Assembly: GCA_022448265.1 (NCBI GenBank)
Contig: JAKVCC010000003.1
Span: forward strand, 186,001-250,000
DNA length: 64,000 nt
Direction: 5' to 3'
From: Pirellulales bacterium
GTDB taxonomy: Bacteria; Planctomycetota; Planctomycetia; Pirellulales; Lacipirellulaceae
Shown here: positions 43,179-52,375 of the stretch, piece by piece
Layout: every line of letters starts with the position of its first letter
Position numbering within the stretch: the stretch's first letter is position 1
The notes under the pieces: generated by a model
Database searches by the model: none
The model's input: only the letters and a program-made list of their open reading frames with translations
Told to the model about the DNA's origin: nothing
Position numbers and translations under genes: made by a program

Positions 43179-43931
43179 TTGTTCGTCTGTTCGTCCATTG
43201 AGAGTTTTTCTGGCATGCCGCGGGAAGATATTTTCCCGATGCTGGTGGACTTAGAATTCTCGTCGGTGGAGTTGCCCATCCACGAAGAGGGTCTGAGTTG
43301 GGTGCGTCCCTCTGCGGTGCTGGCTAACTTGGAAAGCGCGTTTAACGTTTGCCGGGAAACCAGCCGATTCAATATCGCGGCCCTGAGCGTAGCACCATTG
43401 GCAGAAGGCGATTTGTACTACGAGCAGTTTGCGGCGTGTTGCAAGCTGGCCAAGGCGCTGAAAGTGGTACCCCTAGTCGTGCCGGCGTCCGAGTTGGGTA
43501 CGCCCTTCAATGCCGAAATTGAACGCCTGCGGGAGCTGGTGCGCATCGCATCATTCGACGGCTGTTTGGTCGCGCTGAAGACACAAATTGGATGTATGAC
43601 CGAAGACCCCGCCACCGCGACGGTGCTTTGCGACAACGTCAAAGGAATGGGTTTGTCGCTGGACCCCTCGCACTATGTCACCGGTCCCTGGCAAGGACGT
43701 GATATCACCAAGGTGATGCCGTACGTATTCCACGTGCGGTTGCGAGATTCGACCAAGGCGGACTTCAATGTGCGCGTGGGTCAGGGCGAAATCGATTACG
43801 GCAAGCTCATCAGCCAATTGGCCCATGCGGGTTACGACCGCGCGCTGTCGATCGATATGCCTCCAGTGGAGGGTCAAGACCATCGGGCCGAGCTGCGTAA
43901 GCTTCGGCTATTGCTGGAAAGCTTGCTCTAA
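43179..43931 (+). CDS. Sugar phosphate isomerase/epimerase-like TIM-barrel protein
   Basis: The product has 250 residues from TTG 43179 (MFVCSSIESFSGMPREDIF), which matches the N-terminus of similar planctomycete proteins; ATG 43215 is an alternative. It has the xylose-isomerase-like TIM-barrel features: LEFSSVELPIHE near strand 1-2, VALKTQIGCM in the middle, GLSLDPSHYVTGP, and IDYGKLISQLAHAGYDRALSIDMPP near the C-terminus. The substrate is not known. It is monocistronic and transcribed divergently from sppA. Confidence 0.78.
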   Translation: MFVCSSIESFSGMPREDIFPMLVDLEFSSVELPIHEEGLSWVRPSAVLANLESAFNVCRETSRFNIAALSVAPLAEGDLYYEQFAACCKLAKALKVVPLVVPASELGTPFNAEIERLRELVRIASFDGCLVALKTQIGCMTEDPATATVLCDNVKGMGLSLDPSHYVTGPWQGRDITKVMPYVFHVRLRDSTKADFNVRVGQGEIDYGKLISQLAHAGYDRALSIDMPPVEGQDHRAELRKLRLLLESLL

Positions 43932-44070
43932 AGCAGTTGCCCGGTTGCCCCAGGTAACGCGCCGCTGGATTGGCTCAGCCGAAAAATGGGCCAGAGTTCC
44001 TACCTTGGCCGTACCGAAACGAAAACTTTTTTCCATCGGCGGGGTTCATTTAATTGACCGCTCGGCGACA

Positions 44071-44108
44071 AGATTCCCGAGGATTTTAGCCTCATACCAG
44101 GTTTTGAG
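44071..44108 (+). repeat. Copy B of a dispersed 38-base element
   Basis: It matches 26861-26898 at about 29 of 38 positions and lies about 55 bp upstream of the second ECF sigma gene. The conserved core reads GCCTCA, then CCAGGTTTTGA. It might be a promoter element, an operator or a small dispersed repeat. Confidence 0.55.
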
Positions 44109-44161
44109 ACTGGCTCTAGTGTTTGCAGGATCGTATTGGCGATAGATAGCGGAGATTACGG

Positions 44162-44815
44162 TTGTCCATTAGCGATTCCACCGCGCAGCGATACACGGCG
44201 CATGATCCCGACGTGCGCTTGATGCTGCAGGTGCGCGATGATGATGCGCAAGCCTTCGAGGAGCTGGTGGGGCGCTACCAGCAGCGTTTGGTATCGTTGA
44301 TGACCCGTCTGGTGGGGAGGCGCGACATGGCCGATGACCTGGCCCAGGATGTGTTTTTGCGCGTGTACCGCGCGCGACATCGCTATGTGCCGGGCTCCAA
44401 ATTTTCAACCTGGATGTATACGATTGCCCATAATGTGGCTGCGAATGCCTTGCGCGGATTGGCCCGGCGGCGCGAAGTGAATCTCGTCGGGCGCACAAGC
44501 GGCGAGCAGGGGGCCGATCCCATGGATGGGGCAGCCTTAGCCGCTAGTGGATTGATGCCGACGCGACAACTGGAAAAGGCAGAACTGGGCGAAGTGGTGA
44601 AGATGGCCGTGATGGCCCTCAGCGAGCGCCAGAGGATGGCAGTGCTTTTGAACAAATTTGAACATATGAGTTACGAAGAAATCGCTCAGGTAATGGAGTT
44701 GACTCCCTCGGCAGTCAAGTCCTTGCTGTCGCGGGCACGCGCCAATCTTAGAGAAGTCTTGGATCCCTATTTGCAGCAGGGAACCCGGGTCGCGGAGGGT
44801 ACTGATCCTGCTTGA
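44162..44815 (+). CDS. ECF-type RNA polymerase sigma factor (pair 2)
   Basis: The product has 217 residues from TTG 44162, with GGAG about 10 bases upstream. Region 2 has QAFEELVGRYQQRLVSLM and GSKFSTWMYTIAHNVA; region 4 has EHMSYEEIAQVMELTPSAV and KSLLSRARANLREVL. It is a group IV sigma factor, distinct in sequence from the other two sigma factors in the window. The large anti-sigma-like gene follows after 65 bp on the same strand. Confidence 0.93.
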   Translation: MSISDSTAQRYTAHDPDVRLMLQVRDDDAQAFEELVGRYQQRLVSLMTRLVGRRDMADDLAQDVFLRVYRARHRYVPGSKFSTWMYTIAHNVAANALRGLARRREVNLVGRTSGEQGADPMDGAALAASGLMPTRQLEKAELGEVVKMAVMALSERQRMAVLLNKFEHMSYEEIAQVMELTPSAVKSLLSRARANLREVLDPYLQQGTRVAEGTDPA

Positions 44816-44880
44816 CGGCAGATCAAGAAATTTTTTTAGAACTGACTTTGATCGTCTCATAACAAATCATTTTTTGAGCC

Positions 44881-46383
44881 ATGGAAAACTCCTCATCCCC
44901 TCGCGACAATAGCCAACGCTTGGAGCAGATCGTCGCTTATCTCGACGGCGAACTGTCGCCCGAAGAAAGCGCGCGTGTCGAATGCCAGCTTGCGAGCGAT
45001 GAGAAGTATCGCCAGGATCTGCAGAGCATCGACCGGACTTGGGCGGCGCTCGATCAGCTCCCAGCACCAGTCGTAGGCGTCGGTTTTTCGAAAACTACTA
45101 TGGAATTGGTGGTCGGCGATGCCGTTGGCGAAGTACATGCGCGTACACAAGCATTGCCGATGAAGCGTCGCCGCCGAACCTTGGCAACAGTACTGATGTT
45201 TGGGACGTGTGCGCTCTTGGGCATGTTGATGTTTCGCATGATCAATCGCGATCCCAACCAGCGGCTCATTGCGGATTTGCCGGCGATTCACTACGTCGAT
45301 CTATATACTCAATTTGAGGATCCTGATTTTTTGCGGGTCCTTGAAAAAACGATGGGCAAGCCGCCGTGGGACAGCGATACTTTGGCCACCCCGCTGCAGC
45401 AACACCTCGAGCAGTACAAGCTGGTAAGTACGGCTGAAACGCGAGGAGATTGGCTAGAGGGGCTGGCTCCCGAAGAAAAATCTGCCCTGCGTGCCAAGTA
45501 CAATCACTTTTATGGATTGTCGACCGCTGAGAGAAAACGGCTACGGGGGCTACATCGGGAGGTGGCGGAAATGGGCGATGGGGCCCCTTTGGCCACGCTC
45601 GTCCAATATCACCAATGGCTCAAAGGCCTGCCCGCTAGCGAGCAGTACGAACTTCGCCAGCAGCCCACTGCCCAAGATCGTGCTCGCGAAGTTAAGCTCT
45701 TGGTCGAAGCGAAAGGGCGGGCGGCGGCGCTGGAGTTGTCCGATGATCAATTGCACGACCTGGTAGCAGCGGTTAGCAAGCACGTAAAGCAGGAACTTCG
45801 AAAGCGGGGCCGAGAATTGTCAGACCGGGAAAGGCGCGTCTTGAACAACCAAGACCCAGCACAAGTACTGGGCTGGGTTTTCCGCTCGATGAAGCAACAC
45901 AAAATGCAGGACCTGCGACAAGATATGCTGCAAGTTCTTCCCAACGAGGCTCTCGCCGAATTGAAAAAAATGTCACGACAGGAGTTTCAACGACAGGTAC
46001 AGAATTGGCTCATGCAGGCTCGAGTATTGGTTGCGACTCGCGGAAGGCAGGGTGAAGTGACCGAGGAGCAGCTGGAAGAAACCTTTGCTGAGGAATTGCA
46101 GGGGGCAACGCAAGAGCGGCTATTGGCATTGCCTCGCGAAGAAATGCGAGAGCAGTTGAAAGGCATCTATCGCGGAAGTGATTGGCAAGATCGTTGGCGC
46201 CAGGGGCCTGACCCGTCCCATCTCCGTCCGGCTCCAGGACGACCGGTGGAACGCGACAGGCGGCGCGGCGACAGGCGCCCGCCTGCTCCACCAAGGTTCC
46301 GCGAGGGCCGCGACGAGCGGAATCGCCCCCTGCACGAGGAGGATCAATCGCGACCACATCGCCCGCTGCCAGAGGACCGTTAA
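44881..46383 (+). CDS. Anti-sigma factor-like membrane protein with long extracytoplasmic region (pair 2)
   Basis: The 500-residue product begins with an anti-sigma-type helical domain (QIVAYLDGELSPEESARVE, residues about 17-35) that lacks zinc-binding cysteines. One TM helix lies near residues 102-120 (LATVLMFGTCALLGMLMFR). The ~375-residue outer part is helical and charged (VDLYTQFEDPDFLRVLEKT, LSDRERRVLNNQDPAQVL). It ends in an Arg/Pro-rich tail of about 50 residues (GRPVERDRRRGDRRPPAPP), which may be disordered or bind an anionic polymer. It is convergent with the next gene. Confidence 0.78.
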   Translation: MENSSSPRDNSQRLEQIVAYLDGELSPEESARVECQLASDEKYRQDLQSIDRTWAALDQLPAPVVGVGFSKTTMELVVGDAVGEVHARTQALPMKRRRRTLATVLMFGTCALLGMLMFRMINRDPNQRLIADLPAIHYVDLYTQFEDPDFLRVLEKTMGKPPWDSDTLATPLQQHLEQYKLVSTAETRGDWLEGLAPEEKSALRAKYNHFYGLSTAERKRLRGLHREVAEMGDGAPLATLVQYHQWLKGLPASEQYELRQQPTAQDRAREVKLLVEAKGRAAALELSDDQLHDLVAAVSKHVKQELRKRGRELSDRERRVLNNQDPAQVLGWVFRSMKQHKMQDLRQDMLQVLPNEALAELKKMSRQEFQRQVQNWLMQARVLVATRGRQGEVTEEQLEETFAEELQGATQERLLALPREEMREQLKGIYRGSDWQDRWRQGPDPSHLRPAPGRPVERDRRRGDRRPPAPPRFREGRDERNRPLHEEDQSRPHRPLPEDR

Positions 46384-46523
46384 GGGCTGGCAGACTCGCG
46401 CCATGTCCTGCCCGCGCCTGCCAGACATTTGTTGGGGCCGGCAATACCCGCGGCGAGGATGGGACGCTGAGGCGTACAAGGGCAAATTTGCCAGTCAGGT
46501 GCGGCAAGTCCTAACGCTGCCGG

Positions 46524-47651
46524 CTATTGCATGAGTTGCCCGGCCGCAAAACCTACCAGGTCGTTACGCGATTGACAAATCTCGAAGTAGCGCTCCCATT
46601 GGCCAGCCGTTTGCGCCAATTGTAATAGCGAGGGCGCCAGAGATGAGAGTACACAGTTGGCCGGCACGATTTCTGGGTACTCGGCAAGCGCCCGATCCGG
46701 CTGACCGGTGCGCACCAGTAATATCAAATACGATTCGATCGCGGACGTCCCGTAGGATTCGACTGACACACTGCGCGCTTGCTTACTGAAATACTCCACA
46801 GCCTGCTCCTGCTGCTCTCCGAGAATGGCCCGGAAGAATTGCAGATGAGTGGCAAATAGGTCTTCAAAAGGAGGTTGATCGGGATACTGGAGCTCTTGGT
46901 CCAGCCGACTCCCATAGTCGGCTAATTCGATGGCTAACTTGAGTAGCGCAGGTTCGGTCAGCAAGCGGGCGAAGCGCACGGTCGTAGCCAGGTGTGACGT
47001 ATCGACGTGATACGCGCCATCTTGCATGAGCGATGGATGTTGATCGAGTAGAGCGATCACGGACACCCCTTCCGGAACCTCTTCTTCGAGACGCTCCAGG
47101 TGCCCCTGAACATTGCCAAGAAGTTCTTCATGAAGGTGCCGAACCAAAACAGCAGCGCACGCTATTTGGCCGGCTACGGGAAGTTGTGTGGAAAGGCCTC
47201 CCAATTCGGTAATCGCGTTGCAGGTGCCGCGCCGCGCCAACAGCCAAGCAAAGCCACGCTCCGGATCGATCGCCTCGTAAAGCGCCAGTTCGATCAGCTC
47301 ATCGGCCTGCTCGTCGTTGGGCACGACGGTTGCCAGCCAGTCGCTCACCATTTTTTTTTCGCCAGCGGGACGCAAGTAGCCCCACGCTTCGCGGGGCTGG
47401 CCACTCTCCAACAGGAGTTGGCCCACCTCGCGGCATGCGGCCATGTAAGCGGTTTCTAGACGCGATCGCTCCGGTTCAGGCAGATCATCGATCGAACTAT
47501 TCTGCTCCAAAGGGAGCGCGAGCCGGTGTCGGCACTCCAATAACCTCAAGTCAAACAAGTGATGGAGTTGGCCCGACTCGACTAATTGCTGGGCAGCCCG
47601 CTGGAACATTTGGTCGGCGTTTTGCGCCAGGGCAGCGATTTCTTCGAACAT
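46524..47651 (-). CDS. Conserved hypothetical helical protein
   Basis: The 375-residue product is predicted to be almost entirely alpha-helical, with degenerate TPR- or HEAT-like spacing (MFEEIAALAQNADQMFQRA, REVGQLLLESGQPREAWGY, YLILLVRTGQPDRALAEY, SLLQLAQTAGQWERYFEI). No signal peptide or membrane segment is visible. I do not know the family beyond its planctomycete look. The DUF4338-like remnant ends 3 bp upstream, so the two were probably co-transcribed. Confidence 0.7.
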   Translation of the reverse strand: MFEEIAALAQNADQMFQRAAQQLVESGQLHHLFDLRLLECRHRLALPLEQNSSIDDLPEPERSRLETAYMAACREVGQLLLESGQPREAWGYLRPAGEKKMVSDWLATVVPNDEQADELIELALYEAIDPERGFAWLLARRGTCNAITELGGLSTQLPVAGQIACAAVLVRHLHEELLGNVQGHLERLEEEVPEGVSVIALLDQHPSLMQDGAYHVDTSHLATTVRFARLLTEPALLKLAIELADYGSRLDQELQYPDQPPFEDLFATHLQFFRAILGEQQEQAVEYFSKQARSVSVESYGTSAIESYLILLVRTGQPDRALAEYPEIVPANCVLSSLAPSLLQLAQTAGQWERYFEICQSRNDLVGFAAGQLMQ

Positions 47652-48335
47652 GGATCAGCCAGCCACATGGAGCCATTGATGCAGAGTCGGGGTCTGGTAT
47701 CGCACGAAAACTTTTGGCAGATACCCACGCAAACCCGTTTCAAAATCCGGTTTGGGGTCAATTGGTGGATCTTGCGGTCGACCGACGGTTTTGGAATGGG
47801 CGGTCAACGGAATGCACTGCGCACCCGCAGTATTACGGATGTCCAGCAACGTTTCAAGCAGGACCGGGCGGCGCCAGTTTTCTGGCCGCTGTTGCTCAAG
47901 CGGGGGCGAAGGAGCTGCAGCCCAGCATCTGCTTGCTCAGCACTTTGCCAAACGCGCTTTCAGAAGACAACTTTGTCGAGTTATGCGCTATGCCACTTAA
48001 TTTGCCGAGCGATGCACACCATGGGAGCATTCGGCGAATCGAACTGCTCGCCTCGGTGCCTCAGATCCACTATTTTCAAAATGCACAGGCAGCAACCTGA
48101 CCTCGGAAAAACATTTGGAAGCAATTTCCGGACGGACACCAGCTAGGGAGAATGCCGATTCAGCATGCTGGAGTCGCTGGGCGAGAGGCATGTGACTTGG
48201 CCCGGAGCCATGGCCCATTGCCCCCCGCTTCCTCGCACTGTCATTGACCCAAATTGTCGAGTTAGGATACGATTGCCCGCCTGAGCAGCTTGCCCATCCT
48301 TATTGCCTCGCTCAAAATTCCCTACCTGCCTCAGC
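47652..48335. other. Intergenic region containing a decayed DUF4338-like gene
   Basis: The 684 bases separate the helical protein gene from the peptide transporter operon. The left part holds the remnant described at 47655-47936. To the right, short minus-strand frames continue in other phases with weak similarity in character, and stop codons interrupt all of them. No promoter for the opp operon is clear. Confidence 0.5.
47655..47936 (-). pseudogene. Probable remnant of a DUF4338 (DruA-like) gene
   Basis: A minus-strand frame open from 47936 to the TGA at 47657-47655 ends with ~90 residues resembling the C-terminus of DUF4338 proteins: RRPVLLETLLDIRNTAGAQC (compare the LLETFVD-x-RFxGTCY motif), TVGRPQD (compare VGxTQG) and LPKVFVRYQTPTLHQWL (compare KxVFVxPLxxxxRxxL). 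Upstream a stop interrupts the frame and a second phase looks more plausible (AFGKVLSKQMLG), which indicates a frameshift. DUF4338 includes the DruA component of Druantia defence and many transposon-linked proteins. Only the 3' part is left here. Confidence 0.45.
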
Positions 48336-50189
48336 ATGCCGCGTTATTCGAGAAAAACTGATCAGCGGCCATCGCCTTGGGAATCGTTAGTAGCTTACAC
48401 GACTTTGCGGGCCCTGGTTGCGGTGGTCGGCCTAGCCTTTCTTGTGGGGTGCGACCGCGCGACTGCCACTGGTAGCGGTAAGGTAGCCCACCTTTCTATG
48501 GCAACCGCCGGCCCGAATACCTTGGATCCGGTCCAGGGATCAACCCAATACGACAATCGTGCCAGCATCATGGTCTACCAAACCCTGTTGCATTACGAGT
48601 ACCTCAAGCGGCCTGTGACGCTGAGCCCGTTGTTACTCACCCAGCTGCCGACGATTTCGGAAGATGGCAAAGTCTACCGTTTCGAGCTCAAGCGAAACGT
48701 ATTTTTCCACGATGACCCCTGCTTTCCGGATGGCAAAGGTAGAGAGTTGGTGGCCGCCGATGTTTTTTATTCTCTCAAGAGAATGGCGGACGAGAGCAAT
48801 CTTCCCAAGGGTTGGTGGTTGCTGAAAGACTCGATTGAGGGTTTCGATGCGTATTATGAGCAACAAAACGATGCAGATGAATTTGACTACGATATGCCTG
48901 TCGCCGGCATGAAAGTGATGGACGACCATCATTTCGAAGTTCACCTGACAGAGCCGTTTTATCGCTTTAGCTATGTCCTAGCCATGTTTCAAACAGCAGT
49001 AGTTCCCCGCGAAGCTGTTGAGTTTTACGGAAAAAAATTTGCTCGCCATCCGGTTGGTACGGGGCCTTTTCGATTCAAGCGATGGGATACGGGAATACAA
49101 ATCGTTTATGAAAAAAACCCAAATTATTGGGAAGAGTATTATCCAGAAGATCCAGGGCTAGAGGAGGATGGCAGCGAGCCTTATCCGGGGTACCTGAAAG
49201 ACAAAAAACTAGGGTTTTATGAAGATGCGGGCAAGCGACTCCCTCTGCTTGACCGGGTCGAATTAGAATTCTTTGTGCAGTCGCAGCCCAAATGGTTGAA
49301 GTTTCGCAATCGTGAGCTGGACTATACGACCGTTCCGGCTGAGAATTTTGAGGAGGCGTACGTCAAACGGACGGCGCAAGTTAGGCAGGCATTTTCAGAC
49401 GAAGGAATTCGGTCCCATCCGGAGCCGCTCTTAGACTTGATCTACTACGGCTTTAACATGGAGGACAGAGATTTTGGCGGATATGATGACACGCACAAAT
49501 GGATTCGTCAGGCCATTTCGCTGGCTATTGATTGGGACGAGCGCAACGAGGCTTTTTACAACGATTTGTGTTTGATTTACGACGGCCCGATTCCAGCGGG
49601 CTTGGATGGACATCCCGACGCCCATGCGTTGCCGCACGCCTATCGAGGAGCCGATCTCCCTCGCGCTCGCCAGCTTTTGGCCAAAGCCGGATATCCGGGA
49701 GGCAAGGGCCTACCAAAACTGGTTTTTTTCACGAGTCGGGGTGGGCGCAATGCCGAAATGGCCGAGATGTCAAAGAGGCATTTGGCCAGAATCGGGGTGC
49801 GAGTCGACATTCGTCTGGTCGATTTTGCGACGCTCAGCGACGCCCTTCGCAATCGCCGGGCCCCTTTCTTTGCACTTGCTTGGGGCTCTGACTACCCCGA
49901 TGCAGAGAACAACCTGCAGCTTTTTTACGGCCCCTATAAGTCGCCGAGCTCCAATAGCTTTAACTACGATCAGCCAGAATACAACGCGATGTACGAGCGC
50001 ATACGGGTGATGTCGCCGTCGCCAGAACGCACGAGACTTTACGAGCAAATGCGCGACATGGTCGTTGAGGATGCGCCGATGATTGGGTCGATGGGCCGTA
50101 CGCGATACTACCTCATTCATAAACACCTAAAAAACTTTAAGCCAACAGAAGCTTTTTTTAATTGGCCCAAGTATCTCAATGTGAACTAG
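48336..50189 (+). CDS. Oligopeptide ABC transporter, substrate-binding lipoprotein
   Basis: The product has 617 residues from ATG 48336. A signal peptide ends at the lipobox LVGC with C39 as the lipidated residue. The mature protein is a family 5 solute-binding protein: SMATAGPNTLDPVQGSTQYDN, YRFELKRNVFFHDDPCF, PVGTGPFRFKRWD and NEAFYNDLCLIYDGPIPAG-like hinge region. It captures peptides or related compounds outside the membrane for the permeases encoded next. Lipid attachment would use the Lgt encoded at 39.5 kb. It is the first gene of a five-gene operon; the next gene starts 18 bp downstream. Confidence 0.95.
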   Translation: MPRYSRKTDQRPSPWESLVAYTTLRALVAVVGLAFLVGCDRATATGSGKVAHLSMATAGPNTLDPVQGSTQYDNRASIMVYQTLLHYEYLKRPVTLSPLLLTQLPTISEDGKVYRFELKRNVFFHDDPCFPDGKGRELVAADVFYSLKRMADESNLPKGWWLLKDSIEGFDAYYEQQNDADEFDYDMPVAGMKVMDDHHFEVHLTEPFYRFSYVLAMFQTAVVPREAVEFYGKKFARHPVGTGPFRFKRWDTGIQIVYEKNPNYWEEYYPEDPGLEEDGSEPYPGYLKDKKLGFYEDAGKRLPLLDRVELEFFVQSQPKWLKFRNRELDYTTVPAENFEEAYVKRTAQVRQAFSDEGIRSHPEPLLDLIYYGFNMEDRDFGGYDDTHKWIRQAISLAIDWDERNEAFYNDLCLIYDGPIPAGLDGHPDAHALPHAYRGADLPRARQLLAKAGYPGGKGLPKLVFFTSRGGRNAEMAEMSKRHLARIGVRVDIRLVDFATLSDALRNRRAPFFALAWGSDYPDAENNLQLFYGPYKSPSSNSFNYDQPEYNAMYERIRVMSPSPERTRLYEQMRDMVVEDAPMIGSMGRTRYYLIHKHLKNFKPTEAFFNWPKYLNVN

Positions 50190-50207
50190 CTAGGCGATGC
50201 AATTGCT

Positions 50208-51161
50208 ATGTGGGCTTACATTATTCGACGCGTTGTTTACAACATTCCAGTCTTCCTGGCGATTGTGTTATTGGTGATGGTGCTGTTGCGCCAGCAAGAT
50301 CCGGTACCTGGATTGTTGGGTAAGAACGCTACGCAGAAAGAATACGACAGCAAGCGGAAAGAGCTAGGCCTCGACCGCCCCTTGATGGTTCAGTATGTGT
50401 CGCTGCTCAATCAAATTGTTCGTTTTGATTTCAAACAGGAGATGTGGACGCAGCCCGGCATGACCGTGGGAGAACAACTTCGTAAAGCTATTCCCCCATC
50501 GCTATCATTGACATTGCCTGCATTAGTCCTAACAAGCTTGGTTTCGATCAGCATTGGTTTGTTCTCGGCCTTTGCCCGGGGCCGGTGGCTCGACAAGGCC
50601 TTGGTCTTTTTTGCCGTGCTCGGGATGAGTGTGAGTTTTTTGGTGTACATCATATTCGGTCAGTATTTGGGCTCTTACCAATTGGGCCAGTTGGCAGGGA
50701 GGCCTATCTTTGCCATCCACGGCTATGAGCCGGGCCTCGAGCACTGGGCGTATTATCTGCTGTTGCCAGTGCTGATTAGCGTGGTCGTTTCAATGGGCTA
50801 CGACACGCGCTTTTACCGCGCCGTGATGGTCGAAGAAACTGGTCGTGATTACATTACGACTGCTCGATCGAAAGGCGCATCCACTGCAAAGATCATGTTT
50901 GTGCATATGCTTCGCAACGCGATGATCCCGATCATTACGCGCATCATGATCACGCTCCCTTTTTTGGTAACCGGATCGATCTTGCTGGAGACCTTCTTTG
51001 GCATACCTGGGATGGGGAATGTTTTGTTAACTGCCATTCTGAATAGCGATTTTCCAGTAGTCGAAGTGTTTGCATCCATATTCTCGGGCATGTTCATTGT
51101 GAGCATTATAGCGACAGATATACTCTACGCCGTGTTTGATCCGCGAGTACGACTTCAATGA
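50208..51161 (+). CDS. oppB: Oligopeptide ABC transporter permease, OppB/DppB type
   Basis: The 317-residue product has six predicted membrane helices, starting YIIRRVVYNIPVFLAIVLL. The inner-membrane ABC permease loop (EAA-like) is DYITTARSKGASTAKIMFVHMLRNAM, near residue 225. This pairs with the OppC-type permease to form the pore. Length is normal for the family. Its stop overlaps the next gene by 4 bp (ATGA). Confidence 0.95.
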   Translation: MWAYIIRRVVYNIPVFLAIVLLVMVLLRQQDPVPGLLGKNATQKEYDSKRKELGLDRPLMVQYVSLLNQIVRFDFKQEMWTQPGMTVGEQLRKAIPPSLSLTLPALVLTSLVSISIGLFSAFARGRWLDKALVFFAVLGMSVSFLVYIIFGQYLGSYQLGQLAGRPIFAIHGYEPGLEHWAYYLLLPVLISVVVSMGYDTRFYRAVMVEETGRDYITTARSKGASTAKIMFVHMLRNAMIPIITRIMITLPFLVTGSILLETFFGIPGMGNVLLTAILNSDFPVVEVFASIFSGMFIVSIIATDILYAVFDPRVRLQ

Positions 51162-52351
51162 TTTCTAGCCTTCGCCGATTGTTCGAATCGCGCGCCGCTC
51201 GAAAGCTGCGGCGCGACAACGGCGCGCTTGTTGCGCTGCTAGTTATTTGTGTTTATTTGCTCGTGACAATTGCGGTGATGTGCAACGCGATTTCTCTGAA
51301 CGACTGCTCTCAGGTGATTGGTCCCAAGAGCGCAGCCGGTTTTTTTTTGAAAGAACTGCCTGAGCGGCGATTTGAAATCGCCCGAACCAGCATGCTCAAG
51401 CCGGTAGCACGAGCACTGCAGAATTCAGATCCAACCGCCGCTCTGGCCGATGTGAAGCTGGGTCGTTGGGCGGTGGCTGACAAACGGCTCACGCAGTTGC
51501 AGAAAATCGTCTCCGACGCAATTGCTATCCAGCACGAATTGGAAAAAAGTGAAAACCTCGACCAAGCTCCGGAACTCGAGCCCAAGCTTGTCGAGTTTGA
51601 ACGGAAAACCGCCGAATTGATCGAGCCACTTTCCCGCTGGGACCGACTGGCACAGAACGCGGCGATGTTATTGGGGACCGATGCTCAAGGCCGCTCCATC
51701 TTCTTTCGGGCTTTGTATTCGATAAAAGTTGCGATCCAAATCGGAGTGGTGACCGCGGTAGTCTCCGTATTGATCGGCGCGATTCTCGGAGCCGCAGCGG
51801 GTTTTTTTGGCGGCTGGGTCGACCATTGCGTTGTGTGGTTGTATACCACCTTTTCTTCCATCCCCAGCCTGGTGCTGCTAGTAGTGATTGCCTACGCCTT
51901 TTCGGCTTCGGACGCAAAGGAGACCTTGTTGCCTGTTTACGTCGCCTTTTGTGCGACCTTTTGGATTGGTACATGTCGGGTGGTTCGTGGTGAGACGATG
52001 AAACTCAAACAACTTGAGTACGTGCAGGCGGCCAGAACAGCCGGTTTTGGCAGTGCTCGCATTCTTTTCAGGCATGTGCTGCCTAACACGGCGCATTTGA
52101 TGTTGATCAACTTTTCGCTGCTGTTAATCGGCGCAATCAAGTCCGAGGTGATTTTGAGCTACCTTGGATTGGGTGTGCAATCCCAGCCCAGTTGGGGGAT
52201 AATGATTCGTGATGCGGGCAACAATGGCGACGTAATGTCAGGTTTTTTCTGGCAAATTGGCGCAGCTACCTTCTTCATGTTTTTTCTCGTTCTGGCATTT
52301 AATATTCTTTCGGACGCGTTGCAGGATGCGTTTGACCCCAAGCATCTCTAA
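51158..52351 (+). CDS. oppC: Oligopeptide ABC transporter permease, OppC/DppC type, with insertion
   Basis: The 397-residue product is about 100 residues longer than typical OppC. After the first helix (ALLVICVYLLVTIAVMCNA) there is a polar helical insertion of about 110 residues (about 55-165) before the conserved LLGTDAQGRSIFFRALYS. The rest is standard: GAAAGFFGGWVDHCVVWLY, and the EAA-like loop YVQAARTAGFGSARILFRHVLPN. The insertion should face the periplasm and could contact the binding protein. It sits between oppB and oppD. Confidence 0.93.
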   Translation: MISSLRRLFESRAARKLRRDNGALVALLVICVYLLVTIAVMCNAISLNDCSQVIGPKSAAGFFLKELPERRFEIARTSMLKPVARALQNSDPTAALADVKLGRWAVADKRLTQLQKIVSDAIAIQHELEKSENLDQAPELEPKLVEFERKTAELIEPLSRWDRLAQNAAMLLGTDAQGRSIFFRALYSIKVAIQIGVVTAVVSVLIGAILGAAAGFFGGWVDHCVVWLYTTFSSIPSLVLLVVIAYAFSASDAKETLLPVYVAFCATFWIGTCRVVRGETMKLKQLEYVQAARTAGFGSARILFRHVLPNTAHLMLINFSLLLIGAIKSEVILSYLGLGVQSQPSWGIMIRDAGNNGDVMSGFFWQIGAATFFMFFLVLAFNILSDALQDAFDPKHL

Positions 52352-52375
52352 AGCCCCCAGTCGCCCATTTTATTT

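Noticed and set aside
47330-48100. A 256-codon plus-strand frame reading from inside the helical protein gene into the gap
   Set aside because: It begins antisense to a well-supported gene and has shadow composition. The opposite strand of the gap has the DUF4338-like similarity.
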